From: Eggerthellaceae bacterium
GTDB lineage: Bacteria; Actinomycetota; Coriobacteriia; Coriobacteriales; Eggerthellaceae
DNA length: 40,156 bases
Direction of reading: 5' to 3'
Assembly: GCA_017434045.1 (NCBI GenBank)
Contig: JAFRGA010000055.1
Coordinates: forward strand, 1-40,156
In this document: positions 1 to 7,485 of the stretch, one piece after another
Layout of the letters: every line of letters begins with the position of its first letter
Position numbering within the stretch: the stretch's first letter is position 1
Program-made: the position numbers and the translations under genes
Notes under the pieces: model-generated
What the model was told of the DNA's origin: nothing
Databases searched by the model: none
What the model saw: only the letters and a program-made list of their open reading frames with translations

Positions 1-1205
1 GAACGGCGTCTCGAAACGCCCTTCGACTGAGATTCGGACTGTTGCTTCTGCTGGGCCTGGGCATGCTGTTCCTGACGCTTCTGCGCCTGCGTCTCGCCCT
101 CCGTTACAACCGTCGTAGAACGGCGGCGGCGCGGCCTACGCGACGAGGACTGCTCCCCGCTTTCCTCGCCACGCGAACGCGAACCTGCAGATCCTCCACG
201 TTTCCTCGATTTGGAACGCGTCTGGGGTTTCTCAGGCTCATCTTCGTGGACATGGCGGACCTTGCCCGGCTGAGCGAGCTGATCCTCGCCGGTGAGCTGG
301 TTCGCGAACAAGCCGAAAGCGCTGTCGGTGACGAACGGCTCTGGCTCGTTCGCAGCTTCCCATGCCTCCGGGCCCACCGTGTTCGGGCGGGCCCCCTCGT
401 CTGCGGGCTCGAAATCCGCAAGGGGAACCTTCACCGGCTTCTCATCGCCCACCTTGATGGAAATGATCTCGCGGGGAACATCGAGGTCGACGACCTTCCC
501 CTCTCCGTCTGGCGTGGCTATCTTGGCGTTCTTCTTGGGGGCGCGGCCGTGGAAATCCTTGTACGCATCGTACTCGTAACGCAAGCAGCACATGAGGCGC
601 CCGCACAGCCCCGATATCTTGGACGGGTTGAGCGACAGGTCCTGCTCCTTCGCCATGCGAATGGACACGGGGTTGAAGTCGCCCCCCAGACGCCTGCAAC
701 AGAGTTCCTGTCCGCAATGGCCGAGACCGCCGATCATGCGCGCGCTGTCGCGAACGCCTATCTGCTTCATGTCGATCCGCACATGGAACTCCGCAGCGAG
801 CTTGCGCACGAGGTCGCGGAAATCGACGCGCTCTTCCGACTCGAAATAGAACACCGCCTTATCCCCGTCGAACAGGTATTCGACAGCCACGGGGTTCATA
901 TCGGGCACCGACTCCTCCGCCAAGCGCCTGTACAGGGGCATGGCAGCCAAAGAGGCTTCTGCACGCTCTTCCTTGACCGCCTCGTCCTCTTCGGTTGCCA
1001 AGCGGATAACGGGCTTAAGGGGCGAATTGAGTTTCTTCACCTCTTCTTCGTCCATCTGGAACACAGGACCCGACAACGTGCCGAACTCCCGGCCGCGAGC
1101 GGTCTCGACTATGACGTCATCGCCAGCAGACAATGCGAGCTCACCGGCGTCGAACCAGAGCGTTTTTGGGTTGAATACCAGTTTAATAGGGGCTATGCGT
1201 ACCAT
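1..1205 (-). CDS. ricT: RicT/PSP1-domain protein, 3' end beyond the window
   Basis: Translating the minus strand from the ATG at 1205 gives 401 codons with no stop before the left edge, so the C-terminus is missing. It begins MVRIAPIKLVF. Six cysteines lie in two groups typical of the PSP1/YaaT family: C164, C169 and C170 (GHCGQELCC), then C201, C206 and C207 (GLCGRLMCC). In Bacillus the YaaT/RicT protein forms an iron-sulfur-containing complex with RicA and RicF that affects RNA processing and development. Residues from about 320 onward are a Ser/Arg/Gln/Lys-rich low-complexity tail, longer than usual for the family. The gene overlaps the end of holB by 23 bases, so it is translationally coupled, and tmk-holB-yaaT is a known conserved gene order. 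Family assignment is firm; function in this lineage is inferred. Confidence 0.9.
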   Translation of the reverse strand, partial: MVRIAPIKLVFNPKTLWFDAGELALSAGDDVIVETARGREFGTLSGPVFQMDEEEVKKLNSPLKPVIRLATEEDEAVKEERAEASLAAMPLYRRLAEESVPDMNPVAVEYLFDGDKAVFYFESEERVDFRDLVRKLAAEFHVRIDMKQIGVRDSARMIGGLGHCGQELCCRRLGGDFNPVSIRMAKEQDLSLNPSKISGLCGRLMCCLRYEYDAYKDFHGRAPKKNAKIATPDGEGKVVDLDVPREIISIKVGDEKPVKVPLADFEPADEGARPNTVGPEAWEAANEPEPFVTDSAFGLFANQLTGEDQLAQPGKVRHVHEDEPEKPQTRSKSRKRGGSAGSRSRGEESGEQSSSRRPRRRRSTTVVTEGETQAQKRQEQHAQAQQKQQSESQSKGVSRRR

Positions 1206-2313
1206 ACAGAGCCTCTCCAATCTCGAAAAGCATGGCGTCCAAACATGTTTCGGGCGATACGTTGTACGAAATCGACTCGTTGAACACGTTGACCGCTTGA
1301 AGTGCGCGAACCACGTTAGGCTCGCTTGTGCGCGAAGCGACCGCCTCGATCGTGTCGCGCACATCATAGTTTATGACCAGATTGCCCGTTTCCGCGCAGA
1401 CGACGAGAACATCGCGTAAAAAAGATGCGGTTATAGCCGCGATCTGCCTGAACGACTCGACGCTGCGCGCCGTGAGCTCGCGCTTGTTTCGGGCCTCGAT
1501 TTGGCGTATAGCCGATTTCGCGAGGAAATCGGCGTCTTGGGCCAACTTGGCCTCGTTTGCCTCCCTCACGGAATCGAGCGGCGCCTTCGCCGCTACGACG
1601 AGCTCGCTCGCCATCCCGATGACATCCCAGGTGTCCGCCGTGTCCAACCGCGCGAGCATTTCCATGACAGTGCGCCTGAAGGCAAGACGCTCGTTCGACT
1701 TGAGGAACTCGATGCCGCGCGTGACGGAACCGCCGCATGCCTCGATTGCGACTTTCGCGACCTCGAGCGAGGCGCCCGTGCGCTGCGAGAGTATCGCCGC
1801 AGCCTCGGAAGCCGGGATGAGCCTGAAAGGCACGACCGAGCAACGGGAGACGATGGTGGGCAGCACGCTCTCGCGCGTACGGCCGAGCAGGATGAGCACC
1901 ACGTCGTCGGGTGGCTCCTCCAGCGTCTTCAGGAACGCGTTAGCGGCAGACGTGCCGAGCAGGTCGACGCGATCCACGATATAGATCTTGAGACGCGCCT
2001 GTATGGGCGCGAGGGCGGTATCGGAGACGATTTCGCGTATTTGGTCGACAAGGTAGCCGTTAGCGCCTTCGGGCGCGTAATAGCGCACGTCGGGGTGCTT
2101 GCGCGCCCTTACGCGTTCGCAGACCGGGCAAGCCGCGCATCCGCCGTTCTCGCACAGCAGGGCAGCGGCGAGCGCATAGGCCGCCTGCGTCTTGTTCGAA
2201 CCGGCGGGGCCTGTGAACAGGTACGCATGAGTGGTACGGCCTGAAGCGATGCTCGCCCGCAGGAAGTCCCTCACGCGCGGCTGGCCGTAAATCTGTCCGA
2301 AGACGTCGGCCAT
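1183..2313 (-). CDS. holB: DNA polymerase III delta' (clamp-loader) subunit
   Basis: This 376-residue AAA+ protein is the clamp-loader subunit that helps load the beta sliding clamp. It shows a Walker A motif at 35-42 (GPAGSNKT), a zinc-binding cysteine set C54, C59, C62 and C65, a Walker B-like stretch near 100-107 (IYIVDRVD), LEEPP near 121-125, and the SRC motif at 156-158. The ATG is preceded by AGGGGCTAGGAA. It lies three bases after tmk and overlaps ricT, the usual operon for delta'. DnaX also has the zinc module and Walker A, but the size and the tmk/ricT neighbours favour HolB. The complete Walker A is of note because the E. coli delta' subunit has lost ATP binding. Confidence 0.92.
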   Translation of the reverse strand: MADVFGQIYGQPRVRDFLRASIASGRTTHAYLFTGPAGSNKTQAAYALAAALLCENGGCAACPVCERVRARKHPDVRYYAPEGANGYLVDQIREIVSDTALAPIQARLKIYIVDRVDLLGTSAANAFLKTLEEPPDDVVLILLGRTRESVLPTIVSRCSVVPFRLIPASEAAAILSQRTGASLEVAKVAIEACGGSVTRGIEFLKSNERLAFRRTVMEMLARLDTADTWDVIGMASELVVAAKAPLDSVREANEAKLAQDADFLAKSAIRQIEARNKRELTARSVESFRQIAAITASFLRDVLVVCAETGNLVINYDVRDTIEAVASRTSEPNVVRALQAVNVFNESISYNVSPETCLDAMLFEIGEALYGTHSPY

Positions 2314-2316
2314 TTC

Positions 2317-3051
2317 CTAGCCCCTGCTCAGCGAATCCCGCTTCATGAGAAGCATCTTGAAGAAGTCCTCGTCGCATACGGAACCATCCGCCATCCACTC
2401 GAACATATCCGACAAGGCGGCGAACACCTTCGCAGCTGTTCGGGCCTTCGATTCGTTCGAGACGACCACGCGGATGCGTGCGGGATCTTCCTCTGCAATC
2501 TGGGCGAAACCTGCATTCACACGGGCATGGAACTCCATGCCCGCCATCTCGAGGCGGTCGGCGTGCTTGTGATGCGTGGCGCGCTCGATACCAACCTCGG
2601 CATCTCCTCCCGTGATCATCAGGATCGTACGGTCGGGATGGATGCCCTGGCATGCGAAGTTGTTCGCGCGCTCGACGAACGCCCTTTCAAGGCCGCGCCC
2701 GAATGACTGGTAGGCAATCGTGGAATCCGTGAAGCGGTCGCACAGCACGATACTGCCCCTTGCGAGGGCCGGGCGTATGATCTGCGCCACGAGCTGGGCA
2801 CGCGCTGCTTCATAGATGAGCAGCTCGCATTCGTCGGTCATGATGTAGTTTCCCGGGTCGAGCACGGTCGAGCGCAGCTGCTCCCCGATGATCGTGCCGC
2901 CGGGCTCGCGAAGGCAGACGACCTCTTGGCCACGCTCGCGCAACGCCTCTGCGACAAGCTGCAGATGCGTCGACTTCCCGGCGCCGTCGCCACCTTCGAA
3001 CGTTATGAATATGCCCCGCCGTTCAGGCTGGTTCTGTTCTCCTTTGTACAT
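2317..3051 (-). CDS. tmk: Thymidylate kinase
   Basis: Tmk phosphorylates dTMP to dTDP with ATP, in the cytosol. Visible motifs are the P-loop GGDGAGKST at 20-28, the REPGGT loop near 48-53 and DRFTDST at 105-111. The protein has 244 residues, longer than the usual ~210. The extra length is a polar N-terminus of about 10 residues and a C-terminal extension after about 205. The gene starts 18 bases after the fumarase beta gene and ends three bases before holB, so all are probably cotranscribed. No strong Shine-Dalgarno precedes this ATG (GCGGGTAAG), which fits translational coupling to the gene upstream. Confidence 0.95.
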   Translation of the reverse strand: MYKGEQNQPERRGIFITFEGGDGAGKSTHLQLVAEALRERGQEVVCLREPGGTIIGEQLRSTVLDPGNYIMTDECELLIYEAARAQLVAQIIRPALARGSIVLCDRFTDSTIAYQSFGRGLERAFVERANNFACQGIHPDRTILMITGGDAEVGIERATHHKHADRLEMAGMEFHARVNAGFAQIAEEDPARIRVVVSNESKARTAAKVFAALSDMFEWMADGSVCDEDFFKMLLMKRDSLSRG

Positions 3052-3069
3052 CTTACCCGCTTATCCTCG

Positions 3070-3666
3070 TTAAAGGCCGAGCGCGGTGCGCTGGACCTCT
3101 TCGTAAACGTCGTTTCCGAGCGTGTCGATACCCACGAAAACGGGGAAATCGACGACCTCGATGCGCCTGAGGGCCTCGGTTCCCAAATCATCATAGCTTA
3201 AGGTCTGCTCGCTTGTTACGCACTTCGCAAGATAAGCAGCCGCGCCCCCGACCGCCACGAAGTACACGGCGCCGTTGCGGACGCACGCTTCGCGAACGGC
3301 CTCGGAGCGGACTCCCTTGCCGATTGTCGCGGCTATCCCCCTGTCGTGAAGGAGCGGTGCCGCGAAATCCATGCGGGAGGCCGTCGTGGGACCGATGGCG
3401 CCGAACGGGCGCCCCGCTGCGGCAGGAGTGGGTCCTGCGTAGAAAATCGCCTGGCCGTCAAGGCCGTAGGGCAGCTCTCCCCCGTCCTTTTCCTCCAGCT
3501 CGGCCAGCAGGCGCATATGCCCTGCATCGCGCAATGTGTACAGCGGGCCCGTCAACGTGCACGCATCGCCTGCGCGCAGCTCGCGCAACTGGTCACGGTC
3601 GAGCGGCAGGCGCAAGCGCACCGCATCCTGGCCCGCAGAACCGAGCATCCCGCACTTTTCCGCCAT
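3070..3666 (-). CDS. Fumarate hydratase class I, beta (C-terminal) subunit
   Basis: This 198-residue protein matches the beta domain of Fe-S hydro-lyases (fumarate/tartrate dehydratase). GPTTASRMD near 92-100 and GKG near 114 are family hallmarks. With the alpha subunit encoded just upstream it would interconvert fumarate and malate. An 18-residue longer reading frame exists, but the ATG at 3666 is preceded by GGAAGGAGG six bases away, which decides the start. About 100 bases carrying two palindromic repeats separate it from the alpha gene, and tmk follows 18 bases downstream. A tartrate dehydratase cannot be excluded from sequence alone. Confidence 0.88.
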   Translation of the reverse strand: MAEKCGMLGSAGQDAVRLRLPLDRDQLRELRAGDACTLTGPLYTLRDAGHMRLLAELEEKDGGELPYGLDGQAIFYAGPTPAAAGRPFGAIGPTTASRMDFAAPLLHDRGIAATIGKGVRSEAVREACVRNGAVYFVAVGGAAAYLAKCVTSEQTLSYDDLGTEALRRIEVVDFPVFVGIDTLGNDVYEEVQRTALGL

Positions 3667-3699
3667 TGCCGTCCTCCTTCCCTGGCGTATCCAACTGCC

Positions 3700-3728
3700 C
3701 GTGTCGAACAACCCGGTCATTTAACACG
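3700..3728. repeat. Palindromic repeat family A, copy 1
   Basis: An imperfect 29-bp inverted repeat with ends CGTGT and ACACG and centre ACCCGGT. The two half-sites match at about 10 of 14 positions. It is related to five other intergenic copies in this window. It lies inside the fumarase alpha-beta gap and directly abuts copy 2. Confidence 0.7.
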
Positions 3729-3730
3729 AA

Positions 3731-3761
3731 CGTCAAATGACCCGCCTGGTCATTTGACACG
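3731..3761. repeat. Palindromic repeat family A, copy 2
   Basis: This is the most perfect copy of the family. GTCAAATGACC (3732-3742) and its exact reverse complement (3748-3758) are separated by a five-base loop. It stands six bases before the stop codon of fumarase alpha in the plus-strand view. Because it sits inside an apparent operon it is unlikely to be a full terminator. Confidence 0.75.
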
Positions 3762-3766
3762 CATTC

Positions 3767-4612
3767 CTATAGCTCGAACGTGCCCCGCCTCATGGCGGAG
3801 CATCCCATGTTCACGGCAAGCGGGAGGGCGGCGATATGGCACGGGGCCGTCTTCACGCGCACGCCGATTGCCGTCGTCTTCCCGCCAAGCGCCGCCGCAC
3901 CGATTCCCGTCGCGTTGACCGCTTCGAGCAGTTCGCGCTCCAGGGCATCCGTCATCTCATCTGGAGCCGGCACGTCAAGCGGGCGCATGAGGGCTATCTT
4001 GGCCAAGCCCGCCACCTTGTCGAACGTTGATCCAACGCCCACGCCGATGATGAGCGGCGGGCATGCGTTCGCGGCCTTTTCGCGAACGCATGCTAGAACA
4101 GCCTCGATGATGCCCTGCCTTCCGGCTGAGGGAGTGAGCATGACCACGCGGCTCGCATTGTCGGAGCCGCCTCCCTTGCACATGAGGTGAACGCGCGCGC
4201 CGGGAAGCTCGCTCGTGTGAATCTCCGCGAACGCTGGCGTGTTGTCGCCTGTGTTCGAACGGTCGAACAGCGCATCGCGCACGAGGGACTTGCGCAAGTT
4301 CCCCTCCGTGTAGGCGTACGCGACCGCTTCGTCGACGCCGTCGAGCACATCGCCTGCAATGCAGACATCTGGCCCGATTTCGAGACACACCCACACCGAA
4401 CCGGTGTCTTGGCAGATGGCGACGCGGTCTTCACGGGCTATGCGCGCGTTCTCGACGAGCAGGCGCAGCACCTCGGCCGCCCTCGGGCTCGTCTCGCGTT
4501 CTAGCGCGTCGGCAAGGCCTGCCTGAATGTCGGACGGCAGTTCGAACGCGAGTTTCGGAAGCGCCTCGCGAACGAGGTCGGCCACTTCCTCCTTGCCAAT
4601 CACCCGAGACAT
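3767..4612 (-). CDS. Fumarate hydratase class I, alpha (N-terminal) subunit
   Basis: This 281-residue protein is the Fe-S-binding alpha domain of class I fumarase or tartrate dehydratase. Three cysteines suited to an oxygen-labile [4Fe-4S] cluster are seen: C67 in ICQDTGS, C184 in NACPPLI and C271 in NMGCSAM. KGGGSDNAS near 146-154 is also characteristic. It would form a complex with the beta subunit downstream and interconvert fumarate and malate, fitting an anaerobe. The ATG at 4612 follows CGGAGCGCAAG. Hairpin repeats separate it from the topoisomerase upstream. Confidence 0.9.
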   Translation of the reverse strand: MSRVIGKEEVADLVREALPKLAFELPSDIQAGLADALERETSPRAAEVLRLLVENARIAREDRVAICQDTGSVWVCLEIGPDVCIAGDVLDGVDEAVAYAYTEGNLRKSLVRDALFDRSNTGDNTPAFAEIHTSELPGARVHLMCKGGGSDNASRVVMLTPSAGRQGIIEAVLACVREKAANACPPLIIGVGVGSTFDKVAGLAKIALMRPLDVPAPDEMTDALERELLEAVNATGIGAAALGGKTTAIGVRVKTAPCHIAALPLAVNMGCSAMRRGTFEL

Positions 4613-4636
4613 CTTGCGCTCCGTTCATGACTCCTT

Positions 4637-4752
4637 GAAGGGGCACTCCCCTTCGATGATTTCGTCTACCCATTTACGGACGGGTTGAATGATGAATTGA
4701 ACCCGTCCCCGTTCCTCTTTTAGCATTAAAGGGGACTGTCCCCTTTAATGCT
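4637..4752. repeat. Cluster of three REP-like hairpins
   Basis: Three hairpins stand in a row between topoisomerase and fumarase alpha: 4637-4654 (GAAGGGG, loop CACT, CCCCTTC); 4678-4690 with 4696-4708 (GGACGGGTT.AAT arms, one mismatch); and 4722-4735 with 4739-4752 (a perfect 14-bp stem around GGGGACTGTCCCC). The last lies three bases past the topoisomerase stop. It has no U-tract in the direction of that gene, so a REP-type repeat is favoured over a simple terminator. Confidence 0.75.
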
Positions 4753-4755
4753 TTT

Positions 4756-5556
4756 CTACTTCTTGCGCGGGCTGCGTTTGCGCGACGTCTTCTTCGCAGC
4801 CTTGGCCTCGTTCTTCTCCTCTTTCGCAGAGCATTCGAAATTGGGGCACAGCTTCCAAGGGCCGCGCGCCGTCGTGACTATCACCATGGGCGCACCGCAT
4901 GCCTCGCACACCTCGTCGGTCGGGGTGAGGGTGCCATGTTGCGGAAGCGGGTAGCTGCAACCGCATTCCTCGTAGTTCTCGCAGCGTATGAAGCGCTTGA
5001 GCGTACGCGGGTTGCGTTGGGCGATGAGCTTGGCGTCGAATATGCCCCTGTCCGTGCATTTGGGGCAAATGCCGACCTCGACGTCAGGTTCGTGGTTCGA
5101 AGGGCAGCTCGGGTCGATGCACTTAACGTGCGGCTTCGAGCGGAACGCCGTCACCTTCACCTGCGGCATTCCGCAAGTTGGGCAAACCTCTTCCTGGGCC
5201 TCTATCTTGCCCTTCGGCAAGGGGTACGTGATGTCGCACTCGGGCCATCCAGAGCAGCCTATGAACATCGATTTTGTCTTGGACGAGGCTCGAATCTGGA
5301 GGTCCTTGCCGCACTTCGGGCAAACGCCCACGTACGCGTCGGCCGCGACGGCGTCGGCAAGCGCCTCCTTCACCTGTTCCCGAACGGGAAGGAGCGCGTC
5401 GAGCTCCTGTGCGAGCAGGTCGCGGGAGCTGCGGACGACTTCCTCTTTCGTGGTCTTGCCAGCTGCGATGCTGCTCATGCCGTCTTCGAGCTCGGCTGTC
5501 ATCTGCGGATGCGTGATATGCGGCGCATAGGCGTCTAAAGCATCGATGACGGCCAT
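4756..5556 (-). CDS. Type IA topoisomerase C-terminal zinc-ribbon part, separated by an in-frame TAG
   Basis: These 266 residues continue in exactly the same reading frame as the topoisomerase upstream, after TAG at 5572-5574 and five codons (PSQLG). The first part (MAVIDALDAYAPH...MTAELEDGMSSIAAGK) is the end of the topoisomerase catalytic core in homologues. It is followed by four C4 zinc ribbons: CPKC...C..C, CPTC...C...C, CPKC...C....C and CEAC...C...C. A Lys/Arg-rich tail ends the protein. The ATG at 5556 has no Shine-Dalgarno, so separate translation from it is doubtful. Either the stop is read through, or the gene is broken, or the base is a sequence error. The zinc ribbons normally assist DNA binding and strand passage. 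Confidence 0.8.
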   Translation of the reverse strand: MAVIDALDAYAPHITHPQMTAELEDGMSSIAAGKTTKEEVVRSSRDLLAQELDALLPVREQVKEALADAVAADAYVGVCPKCGKDLQIRASSKTKSMFIGCSGWPECDITYPLPKGKIEAQEEVCPTCGMPQVKVTAFRSKPHVKCIDPSCPSNHEPDVEVGICPKCTDRGIFDAKLIAQRNPRTLKRFIRCENYEECGCSYPLPQHGTLTPTDEVCEACGAPMVIVTTARGPWKLCPNFECSAKEEKNEAKAAKKTSRKRSPRKK

Positions 5557-5571
5557 GCCGAGCTGCGATGG

Positions 5572-7251
5572 CTAGATGGGATCGTTGAGGATGTACTTCA
5601 CGGCGTAAAGCCGCTCGATGATGGAATGCCGGGTCGATTTCGTCCCCAACCCGAGCTTCTCCATCTCCTGGATGAGCTTGCCTTGGCTGTAGCGCGCGGG
5701 CGGTTCGGTCTGCTTCTTCTGGCAAGTCGCCCCGCGGAACGCGATAGTCTCCCCTTCTGTGAGGGTCGGCAGCTGTTCGTCCTTCTTGAGCCCATACGGG
5801 TAGATGGCCCTGAAACCGGGCTTGACGGTCACATCGCCACGTGCCGCGAACGGCTCGCGCTCACCTGACCCTTCTCCTGGCACCTCGAGGGTCACCTTGG
5901 TCCCCTCTACGATGGCAGCATCCGACAACGTGGCGAGGAAACGGCGCGCCACCAGGTTGTACAGCTTGTACTCAGCTGCGGGGAGGTCGTCAGGGGTCGC
6001 CTTCGCCGTCGGGTAGATCGGCGGATGGTCGGTCTCCTCCTTGGTGCCGCGCGTGGCCGTGAGCTTGCCCTTCGAGAGCAGTTGGTTGCAGTACGGGGCA
6101 TAGGCGGGGTTCCCCGACAACGTGCGGACGACCTCCGCCAGGTTCAGGGAGCTTGGATACACCGTGTTGTCGACGCGCGGATACGAGATGTAGCCGTCCA
6201 TGTAAAGGCTCTCGGCGATGCGCATCGTCCGCGCCGGGCTGAGCCCCTCGGCTGCTGCAGCCGCCATGAGGCTCGTCGTGTTGAACGGCGCCGGCGGCCT
6301 GACGGTCCGCTTCTTCTTCTCGATGTTCGCCACAAGCGCCGTCTTAGCACCCTCGATATGGGACATGGCGAGCATCGCGGCCTTCTCGGTTTTGAAGCGT
6401 GCCGTGGCATGCGGGGCTTCGAACTCGTTGTCTCCTTCGCCGAACGCGCCCCTGATCACCCAGTAATCCTCGGGAACGAACGCGAGCCGTTCACGCTCGC
6501 GCGCGACTATCAGGGCGAGCGTGGGCGTTTGGACGCGCCCGGAGCTCCGCACGTTCCCATAGCCTGCGAATTTCACGAGCGTCAGGTAACGCGTGAGCGC
6601 GGCGCCCCAGATGAGGTCGATGTCCTGACGCGATTCGCCAGCGGCGGCCAGGTTCTCGTCAAGCTCGGCGAGATTTGAGAACGCATGCGCGATCTCCTCC
6701 TTGGTGAATGCCGAATAGCGGGCGCGGGACACAGGCGCCTCGTCGTTCACCTGCTTGATGCACGACAGGGCGTCGGAGCCTATGAGCTCGCCCTCGCGGT
6801 CGAAGTCGGTTGCGATGCAAATGCTGCTCGCCTTCTTCGCCAGGTTCTTGAGCGAGCGGATGATGTCCTTTTCCTTGGGGAGCTTCTCGATGGGCGCGTA
6901 AGCCAGATACGGCAACGCCTCCATCTTCCAGCCCTTCAAATCGACGCCGTCTTCGCTGAAGGGCTTCTTTTTCTTGAAGGGCGGCTTGGGGAGGCTCGAG
7001 GGGATCTGGGCGGGAACTGCCTCACCCTCGGCGGTGACGCCCTGCCATCCGCCCCGCTTCTTGTATACGAGCTGCGGGGTGAAGTCAGGCTCGAGGATGT
7101 GGCCGCGAAGCCCGATCGTGACCCATTCCTCACCATCCACCGTGAAACGGTAGACGGGCGTGTTGAAAACCTTGTCCTTCTTGACACCCTTGCCGAGCAG
7201 CTGTGCAATCTTCTCGGCGGCGTCGTTCTTCTCGGTTACGACCAGCTTCAC
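5572..7251 (-). CDS. topA: DNA topoisomerase I (type IA) catalytic part, ends at in-frame TAG
   Basis: This part relaxes negatively supercoiled DNA by cutting one strand through a tyrosine link. The 559 residues contain the Toprim domain (E7 in VVTEKND; TDFDREGE at 148-155) and the active-site region YISYPRVDN, with Y357 the likely nucleophile. The sequence resembles archaeal-type TopA. The start is GTG at 7251 with AGGAG six bases upstream. Translation ends in ...IIERLYAVKYILNDPI, in mid-domain, at TAG. The next codons carry on the family sequence in frame (see 4756-5556). An intact version would have about 831 residues. The region 7252-7485 upstream holds no gene and no clear regulatory site. 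Confidence 0.88.
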   Translation of the reverse strand: MKLVVTEKNDAAEKIAQLLGKGVKKDKVFNTPVYRFTVDGEEWVTIGLRGHILEPDFTPQLVYKKRGGWQGVTAEGEAVPAQIPSSLPKPPFKKKKPFSEDGVDLKGWKMEALPYLAYAPIEKLPKEKDIIRSLKNLAKKASSICIATDFDREGELIGSDALSCIKQVNDEAPVSRARYSAFTKEEIAHAFSNLAELDENLAAAGESRQDIDLIWGAALTRYLTLVKFAGYGNVRSSGRVQTPTLALIVARERERLAFVPEDYWVIRGAFGEGDNEFEAPHATARFKTEKAAMLAMSHIEGAKTALVANIEKKKRTVRPPAPFNTTSLMAAAAAEGLSPARTMRIAESLYMDGYISYPRVDNTVYPSSLNLAEVVRTLSGNPAYAPYCNQLLSKGKLTATRGTKEETDHPPIYPTAKATPDDLPAAEYKLYNLVARRFLATLSDAAIVEGTKVTLEVPGEGSGEREPFAARGDVTVKPGFRAIYPYGLKKDEQLPTLTEGETIAFRGATCQKKQTEPPARYSQGKLIQEMEKLGLGTKSTRHSIIERLYAVKYILNDPI

Positions 7252-7485
7252 TGGCTACTCCTGTCTGCGGCTGAGTTCCACAGCCTGCGTCTTTCACACG
7301 GTTACCCTTGGTTTATTAACGTGTGTGGGCATATTGCCGCTTTCGCGGACACGTCTAAGCGTCACCCCAATCGGGGCGTAACAGATTGAAAGGATACCTC
7401 AAATCCAGCGCCTGGAAGCGGTAATCTTTGCCGACCTTAGCGGAATCGTCAACTCTAGTGCAGCATTCCCAAAATCAATGGCGCA

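Noticed and set aside
42..1283. 413-residue plus-strand open frame
   Set aside because: It is the antisense shadow of ricT and the end of holB, whose minus-strand translation has clear family motifs.
5572..5574. Pyrrolysine or selenocysteine coding at the topoisomerase stop
   Set aside because: TopA is not a known Pyl protein, TAG is not a Sec codon, and no pyl genes are visible in the window; readthrough, mutation or error is simpler.
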